A program made the position numbers and the translations under genes. Source: Bacteroides sp. (GTDB lineage Bacteria; Bacteroidota; Bacteroidia; Bacteroidales; Bacteroidaceae). From it: a DNA stretch of 33,758 nucleotides. Positions within the stretch are counted from its first letter, which is position 1. Every line of letters begins with the position of its first letter. Where the stretch lies: assembly GCA_021203515.1 (NCBI GenBank), contig JAJQAY010000089.1, positions 1 through 33,758 of the forward strand, in the 5' to 3' direction. The notes beneath the pieces are model-generated. The model saw only the letters and a list, made by a program, of their open reading frames with translations. It was not told the origin of the DNA and ran no database searches. This document shows, piece by piece, positions 1-12,000 of this stretch.

Positions 1-23
1 CTTCGGGTACTCACCCCCTCCGG

Positions 24-72
24 CTCCCCCGTTATCGGGGGGGAGCAACCTCCCAAGAGGAGGAGAATTGAG
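24..72. repeat. Hairpin plus short dispersed repeat downstream of dus
   Basis: Bases 24-45 form a C-run/G-run hairpin with a TTAT loop. Bases 49-72 (CCTCCC then a GAGGAGGAG block ending TTGAG) match 16662-16685 at 20 of 24 positions, and all four differences are transitions. The stretch lies just after the stop codon of the minus-strand dihydrouridine synthase, but no T-run follows on that strand, so it is not a clear terminator. Function unknown. Confidence 0.5.
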
Positions 73-96
73 ATAGTAAGGGTGTATTAAGTGAGA

Positions 97-1044
97 TTAG
101 CGTGAAGCGAATAAACTGCTCACCGCTACTTGATAATTCGTCAGCTTGGTTACTTTATGAATAGCTTTCTTAGCCTTCCGGTCTCCCTCGGGCAATAAAT
201 ATTCCCAGAAGCTCTTCATCTTCGTCAGCAGTTGTATATCTCCGCCTTGCAACTGCTCTTCGTAACTGCGATACACTTCGGCATGCAGTCGCTTTACTTT
301 TTCCATCATTTCATCGGAAGAAAGTGCCTCTCCCCGTTGATATTCCCCTGCTAAATCCGGATTGGCAAGTAGTCCGCGTCCTATTACGATACCTGCCAAT
401 TTAGGAAACTGCCCGGCAATATCCCGTATATCTTCTACCGTGTGCAAATCCCCGTTATAGAACAAGGGTTTTTCGCACCACTCATAGAAGGCCTGAAATC
501 CCTTCAAATCTACTTCCCCTTTATACTGTTGCTTGCCCAGTCGCGGATGAAGAATGACGTGTGACAACGGCAACTCATTCAGCAACGGCAGTAGCGCCAG
601 GCATTCCTCTGTCTGTTCCCATCCCAGCCTCAACTTGACAGAAAACTGCATATCAGGATACTTCTTCACCACATCATTCAGCAATACCTTCACTTCCTTA
701 GGATAGGGCAACATCCCCGCCCCGTTATGCCGCTTTGCCAACATCGGAAAGGGACACCCCAGATTAATATCCACCTCCCGATACTCATTCTCGATGAAAA
801 GGCTCATTACCTGCTCCGCCTTATCCGCATTCGGTACTATCAGTTGCGGTATTAGGTGCAGTTCTTGATTATTTTCCGGCTTTATATCACGCATATCCTT
901 GCGTCGGATTTCTCCGTGCTCCACCCGTACGAACGTGGAATAATAAGTTTCTATACCGCCGAAGATGCGGGCATGTGCCCGGCGGTAGGCTGCGTCTGTG
1001 TAACCTTGGAGCGGGGCGAAGTGGATGGGGAGTGTTGTACTCAT
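97..1044 (-). CDS. tRNA-dihydrouridine synthase (Dus family)
   Basis: FMN enzyme that reduces specific uridines in the tRNA D-loop using NADPH; cytoplasmic. The 315-residue protein opens with the Dus strand APLQGYTD and carries the active-site block NLGCP (catalytic Cys97) followed by KRHNGAGML. Near residues 195-225 are the flavin-binding elements NGD and IGRGLL. Length and the single TIM-barrel plus helical tail resemble the DusC branch, but I do not assign the paralogue. The ATG at 1044 lies about 24 bp below a TATCTTTG promoter box. The gene is intact and monocistronic, and is unrelated in function to the PUL behind it. Confidence 0.93.
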   Translation of the reverse strand: MSTTLPIHFAPLQGYTDAAYRRAHARIFGGIETYYSTFVRVEHGEIRRKDMRDIKPENNQELHLIPQLIVPNADKAEQVMSLFIENEYREVDINLGCPFPMLAKRHNGAGMLPYPKEVKVLLNDVVKKYPDMQFSVKLRLGWEQTEECLALLPLLNELPLSHVILHPRLGKQQYKGEVDLKGFQAFYEWCEKPLFYNGDLHTVEDIRDIAGQFPKLAGIVIGRGLLANPDLAGEYQRGEALSSDEMMEKVKRLHAEVYRSYEEQLQGGDIQLLTKMKSFWEYLLPEGDRKAKKAIHKVTKLTNYQVAVSSLFASR

Positions 1045-1067
1045 CTTGTTGCTATTATTTGTTGGGG

Positions 1068-1075
1068 CAAAGATA
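1068..1075 (-). promoter_or_regulatory. Bacteroides -7 promoter box for dus
   Basis: On the minus strand the sequence reads TATCTTTG, an exact match to TAnnTTTG, 24 bp before the dus ATG. No TTTG is seen at the -33 position. It begins two bases after the T-run of the upstream terminator, so transcription stop and start are packed together. Confidence 0.6.
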
Positions 1076-1076
1076 C

Positions 1077-1111
1077 AAAAAAAGGGAGAGTAACCTCACG
1101 GTCGCTCTCCC
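1077..1111 (-). terminator. Intrinsic terminator of the susC-susD-DUF5017 operon
   Basis: On the minus strand the hairpin GGGAGAG...CTCTCCC (1105-1111 with 1084-1090) has an inner ACC/GGT pairing and a GTGA loop, and is followed by seven T (1077-1083). It lies about 60 bp after the stop of the DUF5017 gene. Confidence 0.8.
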
Positions 1112-1171
1112 CACACATATCAAATTGATTAAGGTCTATTTGATTATTAATAATAAAGCAAGGTTAGAAGT

Positions 1172-2211
1172 TTACTCTGTAACTACAATTTTGTATTCAT
1201 GTACCACCGATTTCTCTTGCTTATAATTGCCGTTGGTGCCTACGAAAGTTGCGGTATATGTTCCGGGTTCATCGTAGGTATAGCTATAGTTGTCGATGTT
1301 CTCGGTAATATCCTTCAGACCGGTTCCGGCATCGGGCGTACAAGCATTTACAACAAGTAGATTGGAGACCAACCAGCTATATTTTAATGCCGCATTTGCA
1401 CCTGTACTATGTATCCAGAAATTATTCATATCCACTAAGTTCCAAATTCCGGAGATATTGGGGCGGAAGCATTGGTAGTACCATAAGCTAAGTTCGTAAC
1501 TTTGGCTGTAGTAGACAGAGCCTTCTGGTCGCTAAGATTATGCTTGTACAGCATGTTCAAAGCCGTTAATCCAAAGGAGCCTGCGCCTAGAGCTGTTTCC
1601 GTTCCGTCAGTCATCTTGTTGACAATCTGCATCTTCTGGAAATAGATTTTAGGCTGTGTCAGCGTGTTGTCTACTCCTTTATAGCAGGCAGCAATCACTA
1701 CTCTTTTACCCAGATAAGGCTTCATATCAATTTCAAAACTCTTGGTATAGGTGGGCTTGGGAAGCTGGTCTGCTTCGATGAGGTCTTTCCAACCGGCGGG
1801 TGTCTCCACCATTACAGAGTCTTCCTCGAATTTGTTTTTGTACAATCCGGGGAAGTCGGCATCCGAAATATACAGATGAAAGTTGATTGCATCCAGACTC
1901 CCGTGTTGAGCTTGCAGGTCAAATATAAGTTTGGAGCTTTCTATATCACTTTCATCCACTGTAATCCGGTCTCTGTATTGATACTTCTTTCCTGCTTCAC
2001 CGCTGAAGAAGGTAATGTAGTCAGGGTCACCGTTGAACTGGAACTCCACAGGAGTTCCTTTCTTTACGGTAATGGTCTGGCCGTCGAAGCTGACGCCGTC
2101 ATTGGTCGCAACATTTATGTTAAGCTTGGCATCTTTGGTGAGTTCGTTCTCACAAGAAGCCAATGTGAGGCTTGCGATACCGGCTGCTATTAATAATTTA
2201 TTTAGTTTCAT
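1172..2211 (-). CDS. DUF5017-type surface glycan-binding lipoprotein (SusE position), frameshifted
   Basis: Third gene of the susC-susD operon, in the place usually held by a surface glycan-binding protein. The N-terminus is a lipoprotein signal ending LASC (Cys20). The body is a beta-rich two-domain protein typical of DUF5017: an N-terminal Ig-like half (FDGQTITVKKGTPVEF) and a C-terminal half with PKIYFQKMQI and a final PKD-like strand pattern YTYDEPGTYTATF. The frame breaks at the C4 run read at 1460-1463. Adding one base joins the halves through a PNISGIWNL junction and gives 346 residues. Direct ligand evidence is absent; a role in binding the PUL substrate is inferred from position. It begins 30 bp after the susD stop. 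Confidence 0.75.
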
Positions 2212-2241
2212 ATCTTTTGTTTTAATAGTTTAGAAATAGGT

Positions 2242-3989
2242 TTACCAACCCGGATTGTTCTTAGTGATAGCCTTGTTTACGGCCATTTCACTATTAGGTA
2301 TCGGGAAGTAATTGTATGCATCGGTTATCTGGAAGAAAGTGTAAACACTGTACTTGTCTCCTCCCGACCAGTTCTCTGCCAGTTGTGCACGGGGAGCCAA
2401 CGCATTCATACTGGTTATATATTCTCCCCAGCGAATTAAGTCGAAACGGCGGGTATATTCGAAACAAAGCTCCATGGCACGCTCGTCTTTTACAGCCTGA
2501 CGGAACTGGTCTACATTGAGACCTTCCGGCAGCGAGTCGATGTGTGCGCGGCTACGTACTTTCTGAATGCATTCGTAAGCCAGCGGAGTAGGACCGTTGT
2601 TCGCTTCGTTTTCAGCTTCGGCAATCATCAGCAGTACATCGGAGTAACGCAGTGCGGGGAAGTTGATGGAAGTATAGTTCTTATTCTTCTTCTTGTCCTG
2701 AGACTCATATTCTCTGCGGTATTTGCCGCAAGCACGTGAATAGTTCTTCTCAGAATCTGCACTTGTCTTTTCGTAGTCTCCTATTTTCTTAGCTGCATCA
2801 CCCGGGCCGTAGCTGTATGACTTATCCCAGTATTGATTTTCACCTCAGCCATTTTGCCAATCTCAAACTCGCGTGCGGTTACTCCGGTCTTTCCGGCAGC
2901 AATGTACGTAAACGGAGCAATACTCCAGTTCATACGGTCAATGTCTTTGTTCTCCATATACAACTCGTATAGTTTCGGAGTAGACCAATAGAAAGCGTAA
3001 CCAAATCCCGGGTCTTCTTTACCGGTTAATGACTGGTCGTTGGAGAAGTCCGGACATTTAATGTCGATGATATTTCCGATACGTCCTTCAGTTCTTGCTT
3101 TTGCGGTGTAGGTTCCGGCAAACTCGATTTCCCAGATACTTTCATTCTTTCCGGTCGTGTTGTATTGGTCTGAGCAGAGGTCGATGAAGAAGTCCCAATA
3201 ATTGTCCGTCAGGTCGTGTCCCTGAGTCATAACCTTTTGAGCATAGGTGCTGGCTTTCTGGAAGTAGTCCTTGATGGCAGTGGCATCTCCTCCTGTTTTG
3301 TCGCGGAAGTGTTCGCCTGCTCTGAACAAGTATACACGTGCAAGGATGCCCCATGCTGCCGATTTGGAAATACGTCCCGGCTTGTAGCCCAGGTCTGCTG
3401 CCGACTTCAGATTACCGGCACATTCATCCATTTCTCTGACGATGAAATCATAGATTACCTGCTTGTCTGTGCGGGGAATGTCCAGACCCGTTACGCTATT
3501 GGTGGAAGCTGTCTTGAACGGAACGTCTCCCCAACCCTGCACCAGTGTGAAGTAATAGAAGGCGCGCAGGAAACGGGCTTCCGATTTGTATTGCTCGCGC
3601 AGGTCATTGCTTATTTCAGGAGTCTGGTCGATATTCTCCAAAAACGTATTGGCACGGTCGATGCCTGAGTAGAGATTTATCCAGAGGTTACTGAAATAAG
3701 GAGAACTGGAGTTGGCATTGTTGCAAGCTATGGCACCGGCGGTATCGGGATTACGACCACCACCGTAGTGCGACAAGTCATCACCGGCCACCAGTTTCAT
3801 GTAGTCGTTTCCGTAGAAACTTTGTGCTGCCAGAGGCGCATATACAGAAGTCAGGAACGAAGCGGCTTCTGATGCGTTATTGAAGTAAACTTCGGAAGTC
3901 AGCTTGGTAGGCTCTTTATCCAGGAAATCGCAGGATGCCACTGTCAGCCCGACACAGAAGAATAATATTATTGTTTTAAAAGTTTTCAT
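2242..3989 (-). CDS. SusD family starch-binding-like outer-membrane lipoprotein, frameshifted
   Basis: SusD proteins form the lid over a SusC barrel and bind the glycan at the cell surface. Signal peptide and lipobox end VASC (Cys20), followed by DFLDKEPT, the standard SusD opening. The TPR-like N-terminal half includes LWINLYSGIDRANTFLENI and EARFLRAFYYFTLVQGWGDVPF. The C-terminal half has NFPALRYSDVLLMIAEAEN and the late block RFDLIRWGEY. A one-base loss near 2841-2843 (after MAEV) breaks the frame. With the base restored the protein is 582 residues and passes through ENQYWDKSYSYG. It is 20 bp from susC, so co-transcribed. Confidence 0.9.
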
Positions 3990-4009
3990 ATATCCAGTGT
4001 TTTATGAGA

Positions 4010-7000
4010 TTAGAAACCTAAGTTGATACCGAAACTGATAGAGTATGCTCTCGGGTAAGAAGAGAAGTCGAGACCTGGGGTCAAGGCTCCCTCGCGAATA
4101 GAAACCTCAGGGTCGTAACCGGAGTATCCGGTAAGAGTCCACAAGTTTTGAGCAGCCAGGTAGACACGTGCATTGTCTATCTTATATTTGTTCAGGAAGT
4201 TCTTCGGGATGGTATATCCCAGAGTTACCGTCTTCAGGCGCAGGAATGAACCGTCTTCTACCACACGTGAGGAAATCACGAGGTTGGAGCTGGAGTTGGT
4301 GGCTGCCGGAATGTCGCTGTTCGGATTGTCCGGCGTCCAGCGATTGGCGTAGCTGGCATATTGGTTCAAGTCTTTCTTCTTCTGGAAGCCACCGTTGAAG
4401 AACAGACGGTTGGCATTCAGAATATCGTTGCCATAGGACCATTGGAAGAAGACGCTCAAGTCAAATCCCTTATACTCGAAGTTGTTTGTGAAACCGCCGG
4501 TATGGATAGGCAGACCACGGCCAATCATAGTACGGTCTTTCGAATCGATAACTCCGTCACCGTTCAGGTCGGCATACTTGGGCATACCCGGTTGAGTATT
4601 CGATTCGCTTGTATAGTGAGGAGTATTTCCTTTCAGTGTGTAAGTACTTCCCGACTTGTCGAAGTCTTCATACTTGTAAGTTCCTTCATATACATAACCG
4701 TAAATCATACCCATAGGATAACCTATCTTGGCAATGTAGTTCGGCTGGCCATTGAAGTTCTGGTCAAATTTGGCAGTACTTAAGATGCGAACCTGGTTTT
4801 CGGCCAGTTCCATAACTTTGTTTTTGTTGAAAGAGATATTGAAGTTGGTGCTCCACTTGAAAGTCTTATTCTGGATATTGACCGCGTTCAGTGTCAACTC
4901 GATACCGTCGTTGCGTACTTTACCGATATTCTTCATGGCACTGGAGTAACCGGATGAGTAGGGAAGTTGGGCATCCAGCAACAGGTCGCGGGTAGTCTTG
5001 CGATAAAGGTCGACCGTAAAGCCGATACGTTCGTCGAAGAAGCCCAGGTCAAGACCTAAGTTCCATTGCTCGGTAGTTTCCCATTTCAGGTCTTCATTAG
5101 GCAATGAGATAGGAGCCACACCGACATTGCCGGTATTGTTATCAAACGGATACACCGTATTAGGAATAGTAGAGGTCGTCACATGTGCCTTTAGCATATC
5201 CAGCAATGCATAGCGGTCATATTCACCGATACGGTTGTTACCCGTCAAACCCCAGCTTAAACGCAACTTACCGCTTGAGAACCAGCTCTTGTACTTCTCC
5301 ATGAACTCTTCTTCTGAGAACTCCATGCCAACGAACCGGAAGGGAAGTAACCGTAACGGTTCTTTTTGCTGAACTTGGAAGAACCGTCCGCGCGGAATGA
5401 TGCAGTAGCGTAGTATTTGGACATGTAGTTATAGTTGACACGTGTCAGATAAGAGAGCATTGCCCAAGATGATTTTAAAGAACTGCTTCTGTCGAATGTT
5501 CCCTGGCTCATACCTGCCATTTCCAATGATTCGTTCGGGATTTGCTTGGTGCGGAATGAATAGTATTCATAGTCTGAATTTTGCAGAGTCATACCCAACA
5601 TGGTGTTTAGGAAATGCTTGTTCTTGAAATTGGTCTGATAAGTCAGAATGTTTTCATTCAACCAGGTCAGGCGCTGCTGGCGCATGATTTCGGCATTCAC
5701 TTTATCTGTTGAAGTGGGACCGCCGTAACGTGTCTTAGAACCGTTGAACGTGTCGCTTTGACGGTTGTCGTATGTGTAACCGCCGGATACTTTCAACTTC
5801 AGCCCCTTGATAAATTCATATTCCACATATCCGTTGATTTGCAGATTATTGGTGTAGTATTTACGATAGGCGTTCTTCAAGTCCAGGATAGGATTGAAAC
5901 GATAGTCGTTCGAGGTATCCAGGTCATCGTCCATAACGTTGTTGAGAAGGTCGTCCAATGAGCGGTCGGGGAAGTTGACCGGACGATAACCCCCATACGC
6001 TATAGAAAAGGTTGTTCATACCGGAGTATGAGTTTTCGGAAGGAGAACTACCGGTCTTGATGGAACGGGCATAGTTCGTATTCAGGTTCATAGTCAGTCT
6101 CCCGCGTTTCACTGTCGTATTCATACGTGCCTGCATACGCTTATAGTTTGATTCCAACAGAATACCATCTTGGTCAAAGTAAGAAAGGGAGGCATTGTAA
6201 CGCACACCTTCCGAACTACCTGCCAAACGTACATTGTGGTTTTGCTGCCATGCTGCACGGAAGATTTCGTCCTGATAGTTGTTCTGCGCGATGTTGCGAT
6301 AATCATCCAATGTCCATTGGTGTCCGTCGTAGAGTTTAAAATAGTTCTCGGCAGTTTTGGACGGATCTATTTCGCTCTGTAGTTTCACAAAGTCATAGGC
6401 GTCCATCATGTCGAGTTTCTTGCTTACTGTCGATACACCGAAGCTACCGTCGTAGCTGATTTGCGGCTTGCCGACTTTACCTTGTTTGGTCGTGATAATG
6501 ATGACACCGTTTGCGCCACGGGCATCATAGATGGCGGTGGCTGATGCGTCTTTCAGGATATCGGTGGATTCAATATCGTTTGGATTGATGGGGCTTGCCA
6601 CGGCAGGATCTTCTACCGGGAAACCGTCGATAATATAAAGCGGAGAGTTATCTTGTGTCAGAGAGTTGTTACCACGAATTACGATATTCATGGTACTACC
6701 CGGTGTACCTTCACCGGAACTTACGTTTACACCGGCAATACGTCCTCCCAGAGTCTGGTCGAAAGAAGAAACCGGGGTTTTCAGCAAATCACCCATGTTC
6801 ACTTTCGATACGGAACCGGTCAAGTCTTTCTTGCGTACTTCCTGGTAACCGACTACCACTACTTCATCGAGAGTCTGTGCATCTTCTGCCATCGTGATGT
6901 TGAAAACCTTTTGATTACCTACCTTGATTTCTTGTGTTTTGTATCCGATGAAAGAAAATTGAAGAACATCGGTCGGTTTTACGTTGGGTAGTGTAAACTT

Positions 7001-7177
7001 GCCCTCCAGGTCGGTAGTGATCCCGTTAGTGATTCCTTTTACTACGACACTAACTCCGGGAACTTCTCCCATAGCGTCGACAACTTTACCTGTAACTTGG
7101 CCTCCTGTCTGTGCCTGTATGCTAAATGTACAGCTCAGGAGAATTGCCAGTAACATCAGAATTACTTTTTGTTTCAT
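4010..7177 (-). CDS. SusC/RagA family TonB-dependent glycan importer, frameshifted
   Basis: Outer-membrane TonB-dependent transporter that imports oligosaccharides with its SusD partner. Order of parts: signal peptide ending SIQAQ; carboxypeptidase-D-like domain (about 25-105); TonB-box region DEVVVVGY; plug domain with GNNSLTQDNSPLYIIDGFPV and the RagA/SusC signature ARGANGVIIITTK; then a 22-strand-type barrel ending YSISFGINLGF. Two frame breaks are seen: one extra base in the C5 run at 5990-5994 (true reading VWGYRPVNFPD) and one missing base near 5321-5326 (true reading LAW-K-FSEEEF). Corrected length is 1055 residues, normal for the family. No exact TAnnTTTG box was found upstream. Induction by the HTCS is inferred from synteny. 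Confidence 0.93.
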
Positions 7178-7278
7178 AAATATTAATTTAATTGGTTGTG
7201 AAAAAAGGTTGTTTTATGATGGAATAATCCAACTAATACTAAATCACTCCGCAAAAACACTGTATGTATATAGCAAAA

Positions 7279-7342
7279 ACGTCCGCTTATTGCTCACAAA
7301 TAATACGAATTCGTATATTCTTTGTGAGCAATAAGCGGACGT
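7279..7342 (-). terminator. 22-bp perfect inverted repeat with nested palindrome; sulfatase terminator, possible susC leader element
   Basis: Arms 7279-7300 and 7321-7342 are perfect 22-base complements. The 20-base spacer holds a second palindrome, ATACGAATTCGTAT (7303-7316). On the minus strand the hairpin is followed by TTTTTG, so it can end sulfatase transcripts. It also lies about 100 bp before the susC start, so it separates the sulfatase from susC or attenuates read-through. Confidence 0.75.
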
Positions 7343-7400
7343 CTTAATTGCTATGTAACTGATTTATTGCAGTTTTACTGCCGTATATTTAATTCTCTTG

Positions 7401-8944
7401 TTACTTCTTCGAAGCTTTTACATTTTCTAATAAACCAGATAACTCTTTTACCTTATCGGGATGGGCCGCCGCCACATTGTTCTTTTCAGAAGGGTCGGTA
7501 GCAACATTATATAATTGCGGTTTCGGGTCGTTGCCCAATTCCATTTTCGTCCAGAACTCAACGGCCGGCTTTTCACTGGGCTCGATGTATTTCCATTCTC
7601 CCTGAATGATGGACAGCGTATTGTTCAGGTTTTGCTGCACAACGTAATCGCATCCGACGGTATCCGTGCCGAGGAAGTTGCTTAGCTGGTCGCGGCTGTC
7701 GGGGCGGCACCGGCAGGGATGGGATAGTTCAACAAAGCTGCCAGAGAAGCATATACATCAATCATGGAGAAGAGAGCCTGTTGCTTGCCCGGCTTGATGC
7801 CGTCCGGCCAGCGAACGATGAACGGAATACGTGTTCCGGCTTCATAAGCACTGTATTTACCACCGCGATAATGCTTCATTGGCGTATGCCCGTTCAGCAA
7901 TTCGCGGGTCTGGTCTTGGTATCCGTCGTCTATCACGGGGCCGTTGTCGTTACAGAAAACGAAAATAGTATTGTCTGCAATGCTCAGGCTGTCGAGGGTG
8001 TGCATGATTTCTCCGACGGTCCAGTCCAGCTGCAGGATAACGTCGCCGCGTGTATCCAGGCCGCTTTTCCCTGCAAAACGAGGGTGGGGGGCACGGGGAA
8101 CATGTACGTCTTGCGTACCCATATATAGGAAGAACGGTTCGTCTTTATGAGCAGTGATGAAGTTCTTCGCTTTGCCCGTGATAACATCGGCAATGTCCTC
8201 GTCCACCCAAAGGGCCGATTTACCACCGGTCATCCAGCCGATGCGGGGAATGCCGTTGATTATCGTATTGTTATGGCCCTGGCTGGGTTTCAGCTTCACG
8301 AGCTCGGGGTTTTCGAGTCCCGTAGGCCAGTCGCCCACTTTATGATGGTAGTCAACGGTAATCGGGTCATTGGGGTCCAGTCCTACGACGTGGGCATTCT
8401 CCACGAAAACGCAAGGCACACGGTCTACGGCAGCAGGGATGATGAACTCATAATCGAAACCGATGTCCTGTGTGTTGGGCCTGATTTCATGGTTGAAGTC
8501 CGTCCCGCCTTTAGGCCCTAAGCCCAGATGCCATTTGCCGACGGCAGCGGTGGCGTAACCTTCCGACTTAAACATATCCGCCATCGTGACGCGGGCTGTG
8601 TCGATAATCAACTCCGAGTTGCCCGGAGCGATGCCTGTGTTAGCCTGCCGCCAAGGGTACATACCCGTCAATAGGCCGAAGCGGGAGGGGGTGCTCGTAG
8701 AAGAGGTGGCATAAGCGTTGGTAAACTGCATGCCCTGTCCGGCAAGGCGGTCGATGTTCGGGGTGCTTACTTTGGTAGCACCGTAGCAACTGAGGTTTCC
8801 GATGCCCAAGTCGTCGGCAATCAGGTAAATTACGTTGGGTCGTTGCGGTTGGCTGTTTTTGGCCTCTTGTTTCGATGGACTTCCGCATCCCATCAGGAGC
8901 GCTGCGCCGGGAAGAAACGGTAGAAAGTTCGATAAATGCTTCAT
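7401..8944 (-). CDS. S1 family serine-type sulfatase (probable GalNAc-6-O-sulfatase), frameshifted
   Basis: Lipoprotein sulfatase (signal ending LLMGC, Cys20) that removes sulfate from glycans. Metal-binding NVIYLIADDLG (Asp44, Asp45) is followed by the sulfatase signature S84-T-P-S-R88, so the formylglycine comes from Ser84 and needs an anSME-type maturase, not encoded here. Also present are GKWHLGLGPKG and the second metal site FCNDNGP. The frame breaks at the G4 run 7701-7704. Adding one base gives 514 residues ending in the usual short C-terminal domain (WKYIEPSEKP...LYNVATDPSEKNN). It sits between HTCS and susC, as does BT3333 of B. thetaiotaomicron (recalled as a GalNAc-6-O-sulfatase); the substrate is by analogy. 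Confidence 0.88.
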
Positions 8945-8977
8945 CGTTCTTAGATTTTTGAGTTAGAATTATGTGTT

Positions 8978-8985
8978 CAAAGATA
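8978..8985 (-). promoter_or_regulatory. Probable -7 promoter box for the sulfatase gene
   Basis: The minus strand reads TATCTTTG, matching TAnnTTTG, 33 bp before the sulfatase ATG. No clear TTTG -33 box is present, as often seen at regulator-dependent PUL promoters. Confidence 0.5.
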
Positions 8986-8998
8986 AAACGCCTCTATG

Positions 8999-9024
8999 AA
9001 AAAAAGGTGTATAACAGCGTACAC
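8999..9024 (-). terminator. Probable terminator of the HTCS gene
   Basis: On the minus strand GTGTA...TACAC (9020-9024 with 9007-9011) forms a short 5-bp stem followed by CTTTTTTT (8999-9006), 27 bp after the HTCS stop. The stem is weak but the T-run is clear. Confidence 0.5.
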
Positions 9025-9050
9025 AGGAAAGCCGAAATCGTACATCCCGC

Positions 9051-12000
9051 TTAAGCCTGTTCCTCTTCTTCCTCTTCCTTGTCCGAGCTTTCCCCTTTGC
9101 GGCAGGCGAGGGGACTGATGTGGTAAACATCCTTGAAGCACTTCGAGAAGTAGCGCGACGAACTGAACCCTATCTTGTCCGAAATTTCGGTGATGTTCGG
9201 TTCCGGATTATTGCGCAACATCAAAGCACCTTTCTTCAGGCGAATGGTCAGGATAAAGTCATTCGGCGTTTGTCCCGTGATGGCTTTCAGCTTGGTGAAC
9301 AAATTGGTGCGTGCCATAGCCATTTCGCGGGCAAAGGTGTTGGCGCTGAACTCCGTATCGTCCAGATGTTTTTCGATGATGGCGATGGCACGGTCCAGAA
9401 TATCCTTGTCGATGGGATTGGTGGCAAGCATCTGCGCAAAAGCCTGCGGTTGCTTGCTGAACTTCTCCTGCAACAGGATGCGGGAGTTCACCAGATTATT
9501 GCAACGGGAAATCAGTAGGTTCATGTTGAACGGCTTGGTGATATAATCGTCCGCACCGATGCGCAGCCCTTCGATATTCTGTTCGACAGCGGTGCGTGCC
9601 GTCAGCAACACCACCGGGATGTGGCAAGTGTTGAAGTCCGCCTTTATCTGCTTGCACAGTTCCGTACCGGACATCCGCGGCATCACGACGTCGCTCACTA
9701 CAATATTTGGCATTTCCTTCCGCACCATTTCCAGCCCCTCTTCTCCGTCGGAGGCGGTCAGCACTTGATAGAACGGCTTGAAGATATTCGCCAGCATTTC
9801 GCGGATGGAGTCGTTGTCTTCCACAATCAGCATTTTGGCATCCGGGTCGCGTTTGATGGGTACATTCTCTTCCAACTCCGCTTTCAGCAATGCATCCGCT
9901 TCGGGTTGCGGGACTTCGATCTGCTGCTGTACGGAGTCGGCACTCTTGCTGATTTGCTCTTCCGTAAATACAGCTTCCCCCCAGACGCAAGGTGACGATG
10001 AAGCTCGTACCTTTATTCAATTCGCTTTCCACATGGATGGTGCCGTGATGCAGTTCCACGATACCTTTCGTCAATGCCAGTCCGATGCCGGTTCCGGTCT
10101 TGTCGGCATCTACGGAGTCCACCGGCTCTATCTGGTAGAAGCGGTCGAATATCTTGTCTATCTCCCGGGCACTGATGCCTTGCCCCGTATCCGTTACGCG
10201 GATAACGGCATGGTCGCCTTCCGTCCGTATGCTGAGTGTGATGGTGTCTTCCGCCTTCGTATGCTTGATGGCATTGGACAGCAAGTTGTTGATAACCTTC
10301 TGCATCTGTTTCTGGTCATACCACACCTCCAAGGCGTCCGTTTCCTTCTCGAACTTGAAGTTAATCTGCTTGGCGCTGGCATATTCGAGGAAGAGCAGGT
10401 GGTTTTCGTATAAGAAGTCCACGATATTGTGCGGACTGACTTTAATCTTCATGTGCCCTTGTTCCTGTTTGCGGAAGTCGAGCAGTTCGGTAATGAGTTC
10501 GCGCAACTGGATACTGTTCTTATAAATGCCCAGTATCTTCTTATATACGGCCGGAGTGAAGTTTTGCAACTGTAGCAATGTCTCCACTTGTGCCACAATC
10601 AGCATCAGTGGTGTGCGGAACTCGTGCGAGATGTTGGTGAAGAAGCGTAGTTTCGACTGGTTCAGTGCTTCCACATCCTGAATGTGCTTCTGTTCGTACT
10701 TCAAAGACTCGCGCAACCGGATTTTCGAGTTATAGGCACTCACCAGATACCATGGCAGCGCTCCCGTTATCAGCAGATAAATCAGGTAAGCGAGCGTCGT
10801 CCTGTAATAAGGCGGCAATACATGAATGGTCAGGTACACCTGCGGACAAAGACTTTCCTCCTTATCCTTCGGCTTGATGAGGAGTTTGTAAGTACACGCA
10901 TTCAGGTTCGTATAAGTAATGTTGTGCAAGCCGCGCGTATTGGTCCATTCGTTGGAGAAACCTTCCAGCTTGTAGAGGATGTCGTCCTTATTGGCGGGTA
11001 TATAATTGGAGGTGGCAAATTCTATGGCGAACATGCTCTGGTCGGCGTTGAGCGTTATCTCTTGGGTGTGGTACAAAGACTGCTGCAAGATGCCGCTGTC
11101 GTCTCCCACCTGTGTCTCTTTTCCGTTGACGATGAGCCGCGAAAGGATTATCTTATAAGGTTTGGGAGTATAGTTCAGTTCCATTTCATGGAAAGAAATC
11201 ATGCCCCGCACACCGCCCAGGAATATTTCACCGTCGCGGGTCACGCAAAGCGCATTCTCGTTGACGGCAGTCAGCGGGAAACCGTTTTCAGCGCTGTAGT
11301 TCTTGAAACTCTTCGTTTCGCAGTCGAAGATGGAGAAACCTTCGTTGGTGATGAGCAGCAGTTTGCCGCTGACGGGCGACTCCTGTGTTTCGTAGATGCA
11401 GTCGCTGGCAAGCCCGTTTTTCCCCTTGTCGAAGCTCTCGAAGTCATTGCCGGCAAGGCGGTGCAAGTCCAGCCCGCTGCCCGAAGTGGCAAACCACAGG
11501 TTGCCTTTGCTGTCCTGCATAATGTTGTTCACATTATTGTTGCTGAGGCTGTTCGGATTGGCAGGGTCGTGGCGGTAGTTCGTCAATTCGTTCGTATCGA
11601 AGCGATAGCGGAACACACCCTCTCCGGTGGCGGCAATCCACAAGTTCCCTTTGTCGTCGAACATCACGTCCACCACCATCTTGATGGTTCTGCCCTCTTT
11701 GCTGTCCTTGAACAACTGTCGGCATTTCCCGTCGGCAGGGTTAAAGAGACAAACTCCGTCTTGAGTGGCTATAATCAACCGGTCGCGGTAAGGAGCAATA
11801 TCCCGGATAATATCGGACGGAAGCGACTCGGCATTTCCTTTCTCCATGCGATAGTGGGTGAAGCGCCCGGAGCGTATATCCAGCCTGTTCAGTCCGCCCA
11901 GGTGGGTACCTATCCAGATAATCTCTTTATCGGCATCGTAATAAAGCGCCTTTACATTATTGTGCGAGATGCTGTTGCGCTCCTCCTGCGGCCGATACCA

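Noticed and set aside
7279..7342. Invertible promoter of the capsule-locus type
   Set aside because: The arms enclose only 20 bp, far less than the roughly 200-bp invertible segments, and no promoter box or invertase gene is nearby.
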